A stretch of 64,000 bases of DNA. Origin: Vibrio sp. D404a (GTDB lineage Bacteria > Pseudomonadota > Gammaproteobacteria > Enterobacterales > Vibrionaceae). The notes under the pieces are model-generated. The model worked only from the letters and a program-made list of their open reading frames with translations. It searched no databases and was not told the origin of the DNA. Location: positions 1-64,000 of the forward strand of contig NZ_JAHGAJ010000029.1 in the NCBI RefSeq assembly GCF_030248535.1, read 5' to 3'. Positions 51,499 through 60,055 of this stretch are shown here, piece after piece (the first letter of the stretch is position 1; every line of letters begins with the position of its first letter). The position numbers were made by a program, and so were the translations under genes.

Positions 51499-53355
51499 TT
51501 AGCCCTCAAGCTTCGACTTATCGCGCACTGCGCCTTTGTCGGCACTGGTCGCCATGCTTGCGTAGGCTTTAAGTGCGAATGACACTTCGCGTTGGCGATC
51601 AGCTGGTTTCCAGCCAAGCTCATCCTGTTTCGCACGACGAGCAGCAAGCTCTTCTTCTGGAACGTCTAGCGAGATAGAACGGCTAGGGATATCGATAGTG
51701 ATGATATCGCCATCTTGAACAAGGCCAATAGTACCGCCACTTGCTGCTTCTGGAGAGGCGTGACCAATAGATAGACCAGACGTACCACCAGAGAAACGGC
51801 CATCCGTTAGCAGTGCACAAGACTTGCCTAGGCCCATAGACTTCAGGTAAGTCGTTGGGTACAGCATCTCTTGCATACCAGGGCCACCTTTAGGGCCTTC
51901 GTAACGGATAACAACCACTTCACCCGCTTTCACTTTGCCACCTAGAATGCCTTCTACCGCAGTGTCTTGGCTTTCAAACACGATCGCAGGGCCTTGGAAC
52001 TTGAGGTTCTCTTCATCAACACCGGCTGTTTTAACGATACAGCCGTCAACCGCGATATTACCAGATAGAACGGCTAGGCCACCCTCTTGGCTAAATGCGT
52101 TCTCTTTTGAGCGGATACAACCATCGGTGCGGTCGTCATCTAGGCGATCCCAGCGGCAATCTTGAGAGAAGGCTTGAGTGGTACGGATACCTGCAGGGCC
52201 TGCACGGAAGAACTTAAGAACGTCTTCATTCTCAGTTTGCATGATGTCGTACTCAGCAAGCTGTTGCTGCATTGTCATGCCAAGAACAGTACTGGTTGAG
52301 CCATTGAGTAGGCCTGCGCGGTCTAGCTCACCCAGAATCGCCATGACACCACCGGCGCGGTGTACGTCTTCCATGTGGTACTTCTGAGTAGATGGTGCCA
52401 CTTTACACAGGTGAGGAACGCGACGTGACATCTCATCGATGTCATTCATATCAAAGTCGATCTCGCCTTCTTGCGCTGCTGCTAGCAGGTGAAGAACCGT
52501 GTTACTAGAACCACCCATTGCGATATCTAGCGCCATAGCGTTCTCAAAGGCTGCACGGTTGGCGATGTTGCGCGGTAGTGCTGATTCATCGCCTTGGTCG
52601 TAGTAGCGCTTAGTCAGTTCAACAACGCGCTTACCAGCGTTAATAAATAGCTGCTCACGGTCTGCATGGGTCGCTAGCATAGAGCCGTTGCCTGGCTGAG
52701 ATAGGCCCAGTGCTTCCGTTAGACAGTTCATTGAGTTTGCCGTGAACATGCCTGAACAAGAGCCACAAGTTGGACAAGCTGAACGCTCGATCTGCTCACT
52801 CTGCTCATCTGAAACTGTTGGATCGGCACCCTGGATCATCGCATCAACAAGGTCTAGTTTGATGAGTTGATCAGAAAGCTTTGTTTTACCCGCTTCCATT
52901 GGGCCACCAGAAACAAAGATCACTGGGATGTTGAGGCGCATCGCTGCCATCATCATTCCCGGAGTGATTTTGTCACAGTTAGAGATACACACCATCGCGT
53001 CGGCACAGTGTGCATTGACCATGTACTCTACAGAGTCAGCGATCAATTCACGTGAAGGCAGCGAGTAAAGCATGCCGCCGTGACCCATCGCGATACCATC
53101 ATCGACGGCAATGGTATTGAATTCTTTAGCGATACCGCCCGCTTTTTCGATTTCACCTGCGACCAGCTGCCCCATATCTTTAAGGTGAACGTGGCCTGGA
53201 ACAAATTGAGTGAATGAGTTTACAACAGCGATGATTGGCTTACCGAAGTCATCATCTTTTACACCCGTTGCACGCCAAAGGGCACGAGCACCCGCCATGT
53301 TGCGGCCGTGAGTTGTAGTTGCGCTGCGATATTTGATTTTTGGAGCCGAAGACAT
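51499..53355 (-). CDS. ilvD: Dihydroxy-acid dehydratase IlvD
   Basis: IlvD dehydrates 2,3-dihydroxy acids to the 2-keto acids in valine and isoleucine synthesis. The 618-residue protein has the iron-sulfur cysteines in CISNCDKITPGM near 122 and ACPTCGSCSGMF near 192, and the C-terminal signature SLDVPEEELAARR. Length near E. coli (616). It is co-transcribed with ilvE (18-base gap) and ilvA. Confidence 0.97.
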   Translation of the reverse strand: MSSAPKIKYRSATTTHGRNMAGARALWRATGVKDDDFGKPIIAVVNSFTQFVPGHVHLKDMGQLVAGEIEKAGGIAKEFNTIAVDDGIAMGHGGMLYSLPSRELIADSVEYMVNAHCADAMVCISNCDKITPGMMMAAMRLNIPVIFVSGGPMEAGKTKLSDQLIKLDLVDAMIQGADPTVSDEQSEQIERSACPTCGSCSGMFTANSMNCLTEALGLSQPGNGSMLATHADREQLFINAGKRVVELTKRYYDQGDESALPRNIANRAAFENAMALDIAMGGSSNTVLHLLAAAQEGEIDFDMNDIDEMSRRVPHLCKVAPSTQKYHMEDVHRAGGVMAILGELDRAGLLNGSTSTVLGMTMQQQLAEYDIMQTENEDVLKFFRAGPAGIRTTQAFSQDCRWDRLDDDRTDGCIRSKENAFSQEGGLAVLSGNIAVDGCIVKTAGVDEENLKFQGPAIVFESQDTAVEGILGGKVKAGEVVVIRYEGPKGGPGMQEMLYPTTYLKSMGLGKSCALLTDGRFSGGTSGLSIGHASPEAASGGTIGLVQDGDIITIDIPSRSISLDVPEEELAARRAKQDELGWKPADRQREVSFALKAYASMATSADKGAVRDKSKLEG

Positions 53356-53373
53356 TTGCTACTTCCTTATAAA

Positions 53374-54324
53374 TTATTGAGCTGAAGGTGCTTGTTCTGG
53401 GTAAACGTAATCCAACCAGCCCCACTTATCTTCTGTGGTGCCGTTGAATAGGCCAAAGTAAAGGTCTTGCATTACTTTAGTGATTGGGCCGCGTTTACCA
53501 CAACCGACTTCAATCTTATCAACTGTACGTACTGGCACGATTTCAGCTGCTGTACCTGTCATGAATATTTCATCTGCTAGGTAAAGTGCTTCACGTGCAA
53601 TATTGGCTTCACGTACTTCATAGCCGCGATCACGGGCTAGAGTCATGATGCTGTCGCGTGTAATACCAGGCAGGATCGCGCTGGTCGCTGGTGGCGTCGT
53701 AATCACGCCGTCTTTCACGACAAAGATGTTCTCACCGGCACCTTCTGACAGGTAGCCATCGACACTCAGTGCGATACCTTCATCGTAACCGTGACGACGA
53801 GCTTCACCACCAACCAGTAGTGATGAAAGGTAGTTACCACCTGCTTTTGCTGCGGTTGGGATGGTATTAGGTGCTGCGCGATTCCAGCTTGAAATCATCG
53901 CATCTACGCCGTTTTCTAGAGCTTCTTCTCCTAGGTACGAACCCCATGGGAAGGCAGCGATGATTAGGTCCATCTCAGTATTTTCTGGAGGACATACACC
54001 AAGGCCAACATTACCGACAAAGCCTAGAGGGCGGATGTAGGCAGACTCAAGCTTATTTTGACGCAGTGTTTCGCGTGTGGCTTCCATGATCTCCTCTTCC
54101 GTGTAAGGAATAGGGAAGCGGTAGATCTTGGCTGAGTCTTTTAGGCGCTTCGCGTGTTCTGGGTGACGGAAAATGATTGGGCCATTTGGAGTGTTGTAGC
54201 AACGAACACCTTCAAATACTGAAGTTCCGTAGTGCATAGCGTGAGTTAAGACGTGAACGTTCGCCTCAGCCCAAGGAATCATCTCACCATTAAACCAAAT
54301 GTAGTCTGCTGTTTTTGCTGTCAT
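53374..54324 (-). CDS. ilvE: Branched-chain amino acid aminotransferase IlvE
   Basis: IlvE transfers the amino group from glutamate to the keto acids of valine, leucine and isoleucine. The 316-residue fold type IV PLP enzyme has the PLP lysine in AAKAGGNYLSSL near 162 and the conserved EGAGENIFVVKDG near 196. Length near E. coli (309); the C-terminal tail is slightly longer. It lies 12 bases after ilvM. Confidence 0.96.
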   Translation of the reverse strand: MTAKTADYIWFNGEMIPWAEANVHVLTHAMHYGTSVFEGVRCYNTPNGPIIFRHPEHAKRLKDSAKIYRFPIPYTEEEIMEATRETLRQNKLESAYIRPLGFVGNVGLGVCPPENTEMDLIIAAFPWGSYLGEEALENGVDAMISSWNRAAPNTIPTAAKAGGNYLSSLLVGGEARRHGYDEGIALSVDGYLSEGAGENIFVVKDGVITTPPATSAILPGITRDSIMTLARDRGYEVREANIAREALYLADEIFMTGTAAEIVPVRTVDKIEVGCGKRGPITKVMQDLYFGLFNGTTEDKWGWLDYVYPEQAPSAQ

Positions 54325-54336
54325 GTTTGCGCTTCC

Positions 54337-54621
54337 TTATGCACCAATCTTTTGTTGTAAGTTATTGTTTGGTAGTTCGTTACGGCTAATGGAAATCACA
54401 TCGACAGTGCGTACATCCCATAGCTTTTCAATCTGATTGACCAAGAAAGAGATAGGGCGGTCGCTATCAACGATGATCTCAACGCTCGCGATTTTGCTCT
54501 CGTGGTTCTGAGTACCAGCAACCTGCTTAACGATGAAGCCACGGTGACGAATAACACGAAGAACACGCTCTAACAGTACCGGCTTATCATCGGCTTTGAT
54601 GTCTAGTAAATATCTTTCCAT
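54337..54621 (-). CDS. ilvM: Acetolactate synthase II small subunit IlvM
   Basis: IlvM is the regulatory partner of IlvG. The 94-residue protein is one ACT domain (about 1-78), beginning MERYLLDIKADDKPVLLERV. The ATG at 54621 comes one base after the ilvG stop; the frame extends 16 codons upstream inside ilvG but the short form matches E. coli (87). Translation is probably coupled to ilvG. Confidence 0.93.
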   Translation of the reverse strand: MERYLLDIKADDKPVLLERVLRVIRHRGFIVKQVAGTQNHESKIASVEIIVDSDRPISFLVNQIEKLWDVRTVDVISISRNELPNNNLQQKIGA

Positions 54622-54622
54622 G

Positions 54623-56269
54623 TTACGTGTTCTCCAACATATCACTGTTTGATGCACCAGGTGGTACAAGTGGCCATACGTTCTCTTCTTCGTCGATCAA
54701 TACATGCAGAAGGTAAGCTGTTTTGCTCTCAAGCATCTCTTTGATGGCTGGCTCAACTTCTTCCTTCTTGGTGATGGTTTTACCCGGAATATCGAAGGCT
54801 TTTGCTAACATCACGAAGTCTGGATTGTCATCTAGGATGGTTTCACTGTGGCGGCCATCGAAGAACAGCGATTGCCATTGACGAACCATACCAAGGCGCG
54901 AGTTGTTGAGTAGCACCATCTTCACCGGGATCTGGCGACGTTTAAGTGTCCCAAGCTCTTGAACATTCATCATGAATGAACCATCACCTGAGATAAGGAT
55001 TGATTGATCATCCGGGCGCGCAACGGCTGCCCCCATCGCTGCAGGCAAACCAAAGCCCATGGTACCTAAGCCTGCAGAGGTGATGAAGTTCTGCGGCTGA
55101 CGAGGTTGAATGTGCTGTGCAGCCCACATCTGGTGTTGACCAACGTCGGTCGAGACAATTGAGCTATCCGGCATCATGTCTGAAAGTTGCTTAAGCAGCA
55201 GTGGTGCGAAGATTGGGTCACCAGGGTGGTCATAGCGCCACTTAAATGTGCTGCGTAAGCTCTCAGAGTGATGAACCCAAGGACTGATGTCTTGAGTCAG
55301 CTCTAACTGAGGAAGAATAGTGTTGATGTCACCACGCAGTGGAGCGTGCGCATGACGAAGCTTGTGGATCTCTGCCGCATCGATATCGATGTGAATGACT
55401 TTTGCGTGTGGCGCAAAGGTATCTAGCTTGCCCGTTACTCGGTCATCAAAGCGCGCGCCGACTACGATCAGTAGGTCGGATTCTTGAACGACTAAGTTAG
55501 CCGCTTTGGTGCCGTGCATACCTAACATACCTAGGTAGTGTGGGTCATCGCGCTCGATGGTACCTAAGCCTTTTAATGTGCTAACCGCTGGCATTGGATT
55601 AAGACGTAAGAACTCACGTACAGAATCGGTTGCCTTTGCCAGTTGAACACCACCACCAACGTAAAGAACAGGGCGGGTAGCTTGAGAAAGGACTTGCTGT
55701 GCCGTCTCGATCGCTTCTTGTGGTGCCACCGGTATTGCTGGTGGCGTGAAAGAAGGAAGAACTTCTACTGGAGCTTCTGCAAGTTGCACATCTTTGGCGA
55801 TATCAACGATAACTGGGCCTGGACGACCGGTTTTAGCTACTTCAAAGGCCTCTGCTAAGGTTGGAGCAAGGTCTTCAATGTCAGTAACAAGGTAGCTGTG
55901 CTTAGTACAAGAGAGAGACATACCGATCACATCCATTTCTTGGAAGGCATCAGTACCAATGTGGGAGCTAGCGACTTGGCCAGTGATGGCGACGAGGGGG
56001 ATTGAGTCCATAAATGCATCGGCAAGGCCGGTGACTAGGTTAGTGGCGCCCGGACCAGAGGTCGCCATACATACTGCAACATCCTGAGTGGCTCTCGCCA
56101 TCCCTATGGCGGCCATTGCAGCACCTTGCTCGTGACGACATAGGATGTGTTCCACACCACCGTCGTACAATGCATCGTAGATTGGCATTATGGCACCACC
56201 TGGATAACCAAATACGGTGTCTATACCCTGCTGCTTCAAAGCGGATACGACTAATTCTGCACCTTTCAT
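54623..56269 (-). CDS. ilvG: Acetolactate synthase II large subunit IlvG
   Basis: IlvG condenses pyruvate with pyruvate or 2-ketobutyrate to begin valine and isoleucine synthesis. The 548-residue protein (E. coli 548) has the catalytic glutamate in CRHEQGAAMAA near 47 and the thiamine diphosphate motif GDGSFMMNVQELGTLKR near 427. The frame is intact, unlike the frameshifted E. coli K-12 gene. It is the first structural gene after the ilvL leader and attenuator. Confidence 0.97.
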   Translation of the reverse strand: MKGAELVVSALKQQGIDTVFGYPGGAIMPIYDALYDGGVEHILCRHEQGAAMAAIGMARATQDVAVCMATSGPGATNLVTGLADAFMDSIPLVAITGQVASSHIGTDAFQEMDVIGMSLSCTKHSYLVTDIEDLAPTLAEAFEVAKTGRPGPVIVDIAKDVQLAEAPVEVLPSFTPPAIPVAPQEAIETAQQVLSQATRPVLYVGGGVQLAKATDSVREFLRLNPMPAVSTLKGLGTIERDDPHYLGMLGMHGTKAANLVVQESDLLIVVGARFDDRVTGKLDTFAPHAKVIHIDIDAAEIHKLRHAHAPLRGDINTILPQLELTQDISPWVHHSESLRSTFKWRYDHPGDPIFAPLLLKQLSDMMPDSSIVSTDVGQHQMWAAQHIQPRQPQNFITSAGLGTMGFGLPAAMGAAVARPDDQSILISGDGSFMMNVQELGTLKRRQIPVKMVLLNNSRLGMVRQWQSLFFDGRHSETILDDNPDFVMLAKAFDIPGKTITKKEEVEPAIKEMLESKTAYLLHVLIDEEENVWPLVPPGASNSDMLENT

Positions 56270-56400
56270 CGTAAATCCCCCTGGTTACCGGTATTTTGGT
56301 AACTATTTTTTTTGTTGCTGCACATCGTGTGCTCCCATTCTTCCTGTCTATCGGCGTAGCCGAAAATGCTTCAAAGTATAAAAATCGAATCTATAAATTA

Positions 56401-56436
56401 GAAAAAACCCCCGGACTTGTCAGTGCGGGGGTTTTA
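56401..56436 (-). terminator. ilv operon attenuator
   Basis: On the minus strand AAAACCCCC and GGGGGTTTT arms enclose CACTGACAAGTCC-type loop sequence, ending in six Ts, between ilvL and ilvG. The CCCCCGC of this stem can instead pair with GCGGGGG inside the ilvL codons (56466-56472), giving the alternative antiterminator needed for attenuation. Confidence 0.88.
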
Positions 56437-56447
56437 AAAATTTGTGG

Positions 56448-56537
56448 CTATTTTTTATCCACACGCCCCCGCGTCGTCATAATAATGACCACGATAATCA
56501 GGTTAATCAGTGCGTATAGGCGTGTGTTTAGTGTCAT
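56448..56537 (-). CDS. ilvL: ilv operon leader peptide IlvL
   Basis: A 29-residue ORF runs from ATG 56537 to TAG 56448, ahead of the attenuator. Its middle, LYALINLIIVVIIM, contains ten leucine, isoleucine or valine codons in a row of fourteen. This is how ilvGMEDA operons sense charged branched-chain tRNAs: stalling there favours the antiterminator. The sequence differs from E. coli IlvL but the position and codon content are equivalent. It is too short for standard gene callers. Confidence 0.85.
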   Translation of the reverse strand: MTLNTRLYALINLIIVVIIMTTRGRVDKK

Positions 56538-56740
56538 AAAATCCGAGCTTTCTCGTCGATTGTCGTATGTAAAACCATCTATCTCTAGTGTTATCACAGA
56601 AAACTGTTTCCTGACAAGCAAAATGTCATTCTTTTTTCACATTAAAAACTAATTCCACCAAGCTATATAACAATCTTACGGCTTTGGTGAGGAACGAATA
56701 CCCAGGCTGAATACTTTTAAATCAAGAACAAAGGAAAGCT

Positions 56741-58264
56741 ATGGGACTCGCAATTATTCATAGTCGCGCCAGCGTCGGTGTGGAAGCACCTGCGGTCACT
56801 GTCGAGGTGCATATCAGCAACGGAATGCCAGGGTTCTCTTTGGTCGGACTACCAGAGACAACGGTCAAAGAGTCTAAAGATCGCGTGCGTAGTGCAATTA
56901 TTAATTCTCGCTTCGAATTTCCTGCAAAGCGCATCACTGTCAACCTTGCACCAGCGGATCTGCCCAAAGAGGGCGGACGGTTTGATCTGCCGATTGCTTT
57001 GGGAATTTTGGTGGCGTCGGAGCAGCTACCAGAAACCAAGGTGCTTAAGCATGAGTTTATTGGTGAACTGGCTTTGTCTGGTGAGTTACGGAGGGTTAAG
57101 GGAGTGCTGCCTGCCACGTTGGCGTGTGATAAATCAAAGCGAGCCTTGGTGGTTCCACATGACAACGGTGAGCAAGCGGCGCTGGTGGGCAAGGGCGAGC
57201 ATAAATCGGCGCAAACCCTGCTTGAGGTGTGCAGCTACCTGTGTGGACAACATGCCTTAGAGTTGAATAACGCCAGCGAACCTCACAGTGCGCCGCAATC
57301 GATGCGGGATCTACAAGATATTATCGGTCAGCAGCAAGGCAAAAGGGCATTGGAGATCGCAGCAGCAGGCAATCATAACTTACTGTTTCTAGGTCCTCCC
57401 GGTACCGGCAAAACCATGCTTGCCTCACGCCTTTGTGATTTATTACCTGAGATGAATGATGATGAAGCGATGGAGACGGCTTCAGTGGCGTCACTTACCC
57501 AGCAAGAGATCAATCAGTACAACTGGAAGCAACGCCCGTTTCGCTCTCCTCATCATTCAAGCTCAATGGCAGCACTAGTGGGTGGAGGTTCTGTGCCAAG
57601 GCCGGGAGAAATATCATTGGCGCATAATGGGCTGTTGTTTCTCGATGAGATGCCGGAGTTTGAGAGAAAGGTTCTTGATTCGTTACGCGAGCCATTGGAG
57701 TCCGGTGAAATCATCATCTCGCGTGCAGCGGGCAAGACCCGTTTCCCTGCTCGCTTTCAATTGGTGGGGGCGCTAAACCCAAGCCCGACGGGATATTACG
57801 AAGGCAATCAAGCCCGTGCCAATCCACAGATTATTTTGCGTTATTTGAATCGATTATCTGGTCCCTTATTAGACCGCTTTGATATGTCATTGGAGATCCC
57901 TCTACTTCCCAAAGGTATGCTTGCAGAAGGTGGCGATCGAGGTGAGGGGACACAGGTCGTTAGGCAGCGTGTAGTTGATGCAAGGTCGGCTATGGTCGAG
58001 CGAGGAGGAAAATCCAATGCACTGTTGACTAGTCGTGAGATTGAAAAGTATTGCCCACTGGATAAGCAAGATGCCGAGTTCTTAGAGACGGCTCTGCATC
58101 GGCTTGGATTATCAATTCGTGCCTATCATCGCATCATCAAGGTTGCCCGCACGATTGCCGATCTCGAGGGGAGCGAGCGGATTCACAAGAAGCACCTTTC
58201 AGAGGCGTTGGGGTATCGAGCGATGGATAGATTGTTGAAGCAGTTGACGGCACAAGCGGTATAA
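56741..58264 (+). CDS. comM: Competence protein ComM, AAA+ branch migration helicase
   Basis: ComM (YifB/Mg chelatase-like family) is a hexameric helicase that speeds integration of donor DNA during natural transformation in Vibrio. The 507-residue protein has an N-terminal Lon-like domain (about 1-180, start GLAIIHSRASVGVEAPAV), the AAA+ domain with Walker A LGPPGTGKTM near 218 and Walker B LLFLDEMPEF near 297, and a C-terminal domain with LSIRAYHRIIKVARTIADLE near 458. It is divergent from ilvL and monocistronic. A long hairpin covers its stop codon. Confidence 0.95.
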   Translation: MGLAIIHSRASVGVEAPAVTVEVHISNGMPGFSLVGLPETTVKESKDRVRSAIINSRFEFPAKRITVNLAPADLPKEGGRFDLPIALGILVASEQLPETKVLKHEFIGELALSGELRRVKGVLPATLACDKSKRALVVPHDNGEQAALVGKGEHKSAQTLLEVCSYLCGQHALELNNASEPHSAPQSMRDLQDIIGQQQGKRALEIAAAGNHNLLFLGPPGTGKTMLASRLCDLLPEMNDDEAMETASVASLTQQEINQYNWKQRPFRSPHHSSSMAALVGGGSVPRPGEISLAHNGLLFLDEMPEFERKVLDSLREPLESGEIIISRAAGKTRFPARFQLVGALNPSPTGYYEGNQARANPQIILRYLNRLSGPLLDRFDMSLEIPLLPKGMLAEGGDRGEGTQVVRQRVVDARSAMVERGGKSNALLTSREIEKYCPLDKQDAEFLETALHRLGLSIRAYHRIIKVARTIADLEGSERIHKKHLSEALGYRAMDRLLKQLTAQAV

Positions 58265-58287
58265 CCAGAGTGAGGGTATACCGCTTG
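58253..58287. repeat. Eleven-base inverted repeat spanning the comM stop codon
   Basis: CAAGCGGTATA and TATACCGCTTG are perfect inverted copies separated by 13 bases. The left arm contains the last three codons and the TAA of comM. No T tract follows on either strand, so it may be a weak bidirectional terminator or an mRNA end structure shared with the converging gene at 58300. Confidence 0.7.
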
Positions 58288-58299
58288 AGGCCTTAGTGG

Positions 58300-59256
58300 T
58301 TAAAACTTGTAGTTTAGACCAACAGAGACGATGTATTGAGACTCATCGTAGAAGGTAATGTTTGAATCGCTATGACCATAACCCGCTAGCGAAATCAGCG
58401 ACCAATTCTGCCAATTCATGAACTTTTCATATTCATACGCAGCAAACAGGTTGATGTTGTCATCGCTGCGCTCTTTGTTGTTGAAGCGTGGGTTGCCACT
58501 GTCGTATGAGCGTTGGCTATAACCTGCGGTTAGTGCATATTGGTGGCGACCCTGAACCCCAAATAGACTCACTTCTGCACCCAGCTGATCATAGGATTCG
58601 GCACTGCCATCGGCATCACGTGTTTGGTAGATAACTGATGGAATCAACATCATGCTGCGGCTTAGAGGCTGACGATATTGGCCTTTCAAATAGAAGGTAT
58701 CTGCATCTCGCTTGAGCTCATCTATAACTAGGTCTTTCTCTACGTCCTTAGTAGCAAAAGCCATATCGACAGAGAACGCAGAGCCGGCGATTTTATCGAG
58801 CTTGAGACGAAACGCGTTTCCTGTTTCGTCGGTTTTTGTGCGTGATGAGGTTGTGTTATATGGATCTGCCCAGGTTTCACCTGACATGATGGTTGGTAGG
58901 ATTGAAGCATCAATCACCATTCCAGACTGCAGCTGATATTTGTAGCCGACTTCAAGTACGACGGTACCCGTCGCGATATCGTCACGAGCGGTACCCGTAT
59001 AAACCTGATGATTTAAGCGCTCACCAAAGGTGTAGGCAATGCTACCCAGTGGTGCGACTAAGAAAGAGCTTTCAGAGGAAGCTTTCTGGTCAAGAGAGGA
59101 GATATTGCTATCGCCATCAGCGTCAAAGTTAGACGTGGAAGAGGTAACCCCTGCGTTAATGGAGATCTCTCCGCTGATGCCTTGCTCATCGGCAAGTTTG
59201 GCAAAGGCAGGGCTTGCTGCAATGCTCAAAGCTAGAACTGTTATTTTGAATTTCAT
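58300..59256 (-). CDS. Outer membrane beta-barrel protein, DUF2860 family
   Basis: The 318-residue protein has a clear 19-residue signal peptide (cleavage after AFA), alternating beta-strand pattern throughout and a C-terminal phenylalanine (NYKF), all typical of outer-membrane barrels. I place it in DUF2860 from overall resemblance to Vibrio outer-membrane proteins of this kind. The transported substrate is unknown. An N-terminal acidic segment (DADGDSN) could bind calcium. It is monocistronic and converges with comM. Confidence 0.75.
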   Translation of the reverse strand: MKFKITVLALSIAASPAFAKLADEQGISGEISINAGVTSSTSNFDADGDSNISSLDQKASSESSFLVAPLGSIAYTFGERLNHQVYTGTARDDIATGTVVLEVGYKYQLQSGMVIDASILPTIMSGETWADPYNTTSSRTKTDETGNAFRLKLDKIAGSAFSVDMAFATKDVEKDLVIDELKRDADTFYLKGQYRQPLSRSMMLIPSVIYQTRDADGSAESYDQLGAEVSLFGVQGRHQYALTAGYSQRSYDSGNPRFNNKERSDDNINLFAAYEYEKFMNWQNWSLISLAGYGHSDSNITFYDESQYIVSVGLNYKF

Positions 59257-59366
59257 TCGCGGGGCTCCTTGCCCAACCTGTTAGTGAATCGTGAAAAACT
59301 ATAGATAGCCGAAATACTAAAAGGTTCCTGATTAATTTTTTATCAATGATGCTTTTTGAGCATAGC

Positions 59367-59394
59367 AAAAAAAAGGGAGCCGAAGCTCCCTTTT
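59367..59394 (-). terminator. Terminator after dsbA
   Basis: AAAAGGGAGC-TTCG-GCTCCCTTTT on the minus strand has a stable TTCG loop and a run of Ts, 10 bases after the dsbA stop. It separates dsbA from the DUF2860 gene. Confidence 0.9.
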
Positions 59395-59403
59395 ATCAAT
59401 GAG

Positions 59404-60003
59404 TTATTTCTTCAATAAGAAATTAACCAGTGCAAAATATTCATCAAGTGAGTTGATACCTTGCGCATCAACTAGGTAACGGTTGTTAACCACAACGGCT
59501 GGTACGCCTGAAAGGCCGCTGTCTTTGAATGCTTTATCGAAACGACGAACCATAGAGTCCACTGCGAAACCTTTGTAAGCTGCATCAAATTTCTTCGCAT
59601 CAACGCCTTCGTCTAGGAAGATCTGACGTAGCTCTTCTTCGTCACGTGGTGCTTTGTTCATGTTGTGAATGCGGTTAAACATCACTGGCACCATTTTGTC
59701 TTCGACTTTCAGTGCGATCATGGTTGCGTAGGCTTTGCTCATTGGCTTACCCATAGCGCCACCCATGAAAGATACGTGGTTCTTCTGAAGCTTAACACCT
59801 TCAGGAAGCTGTTTTTTTAGCTGCTGAATGATTGGTTCAAAGCTATTACAGTGTGGGCAGTAGAATGAGAAAAACTCCGTCACTACCGGCTTCTTCGAAG
59901 CTTCTAGATCTAGAACTTTGTAGTGCTCACCTTCGTTAAATTGTGCCGCGTGAGCCGATAAGCTCAGCATAACCAATGAGAAAAATGCGAATAGCTTTTT
60001 CAT
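59404..60003 (-). CDS. dsbA: Periplasmic disulfide oxidoreductase DsbA
   Basis: DsbA forms disulfides in exported proteins and is reoxidised by DsbB. The 199-residue precursor has a 19-residue signal peptide (MKKLFAFFSLVMLSLSAHA) and the active site CPHC at 49-52 within a thioredoxin fold containing the helical insertion. The cis-proline segment SGVPAVVVNNRYLV is near 168. In V. cholerae this enzyme (TcpG) is needed for toxin and pilus folding. It lies 52 bases after srkA, as in E. coli. Confidence 0.96.
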   Translation of the reverse strand: MKKLFAFFSLVMLSLSAHAAQFNEGEHYKVLDLEASKKPVVTEFFSFYCPHCNSFEPIIQQLKKQLPEGVKLQKNHVSFMGGAMGKPMSKAYATMIALKVEDKMVPVMFNRIHNMNKAPRDEEELRQIFLDEGVDAKKFDAAYKGFAVDSMVRRFDKAFKDSGLSGVPAVVVNNRYLVDAQGINSLDEYFALVNFLLKK

Positions 60004-60055
60004 TTATTCAATCTCCATTATGTTTGAATTTTTGTTGTTTGCTATCAGTGTTGCC

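Noticed and set aside
53045..53062. TTCACGTGAA inside ilvD as a parS site
   Set aside because: Only about 10 of 16 positions match the parS consensus; the outer arms do not fit.
56296..56652. 118-codon plus-strand frame across the ilv leader
   Set aside because: It runs through the attenuator hairpin and ilvL on the opposite strand, and its product resembles no protein family.
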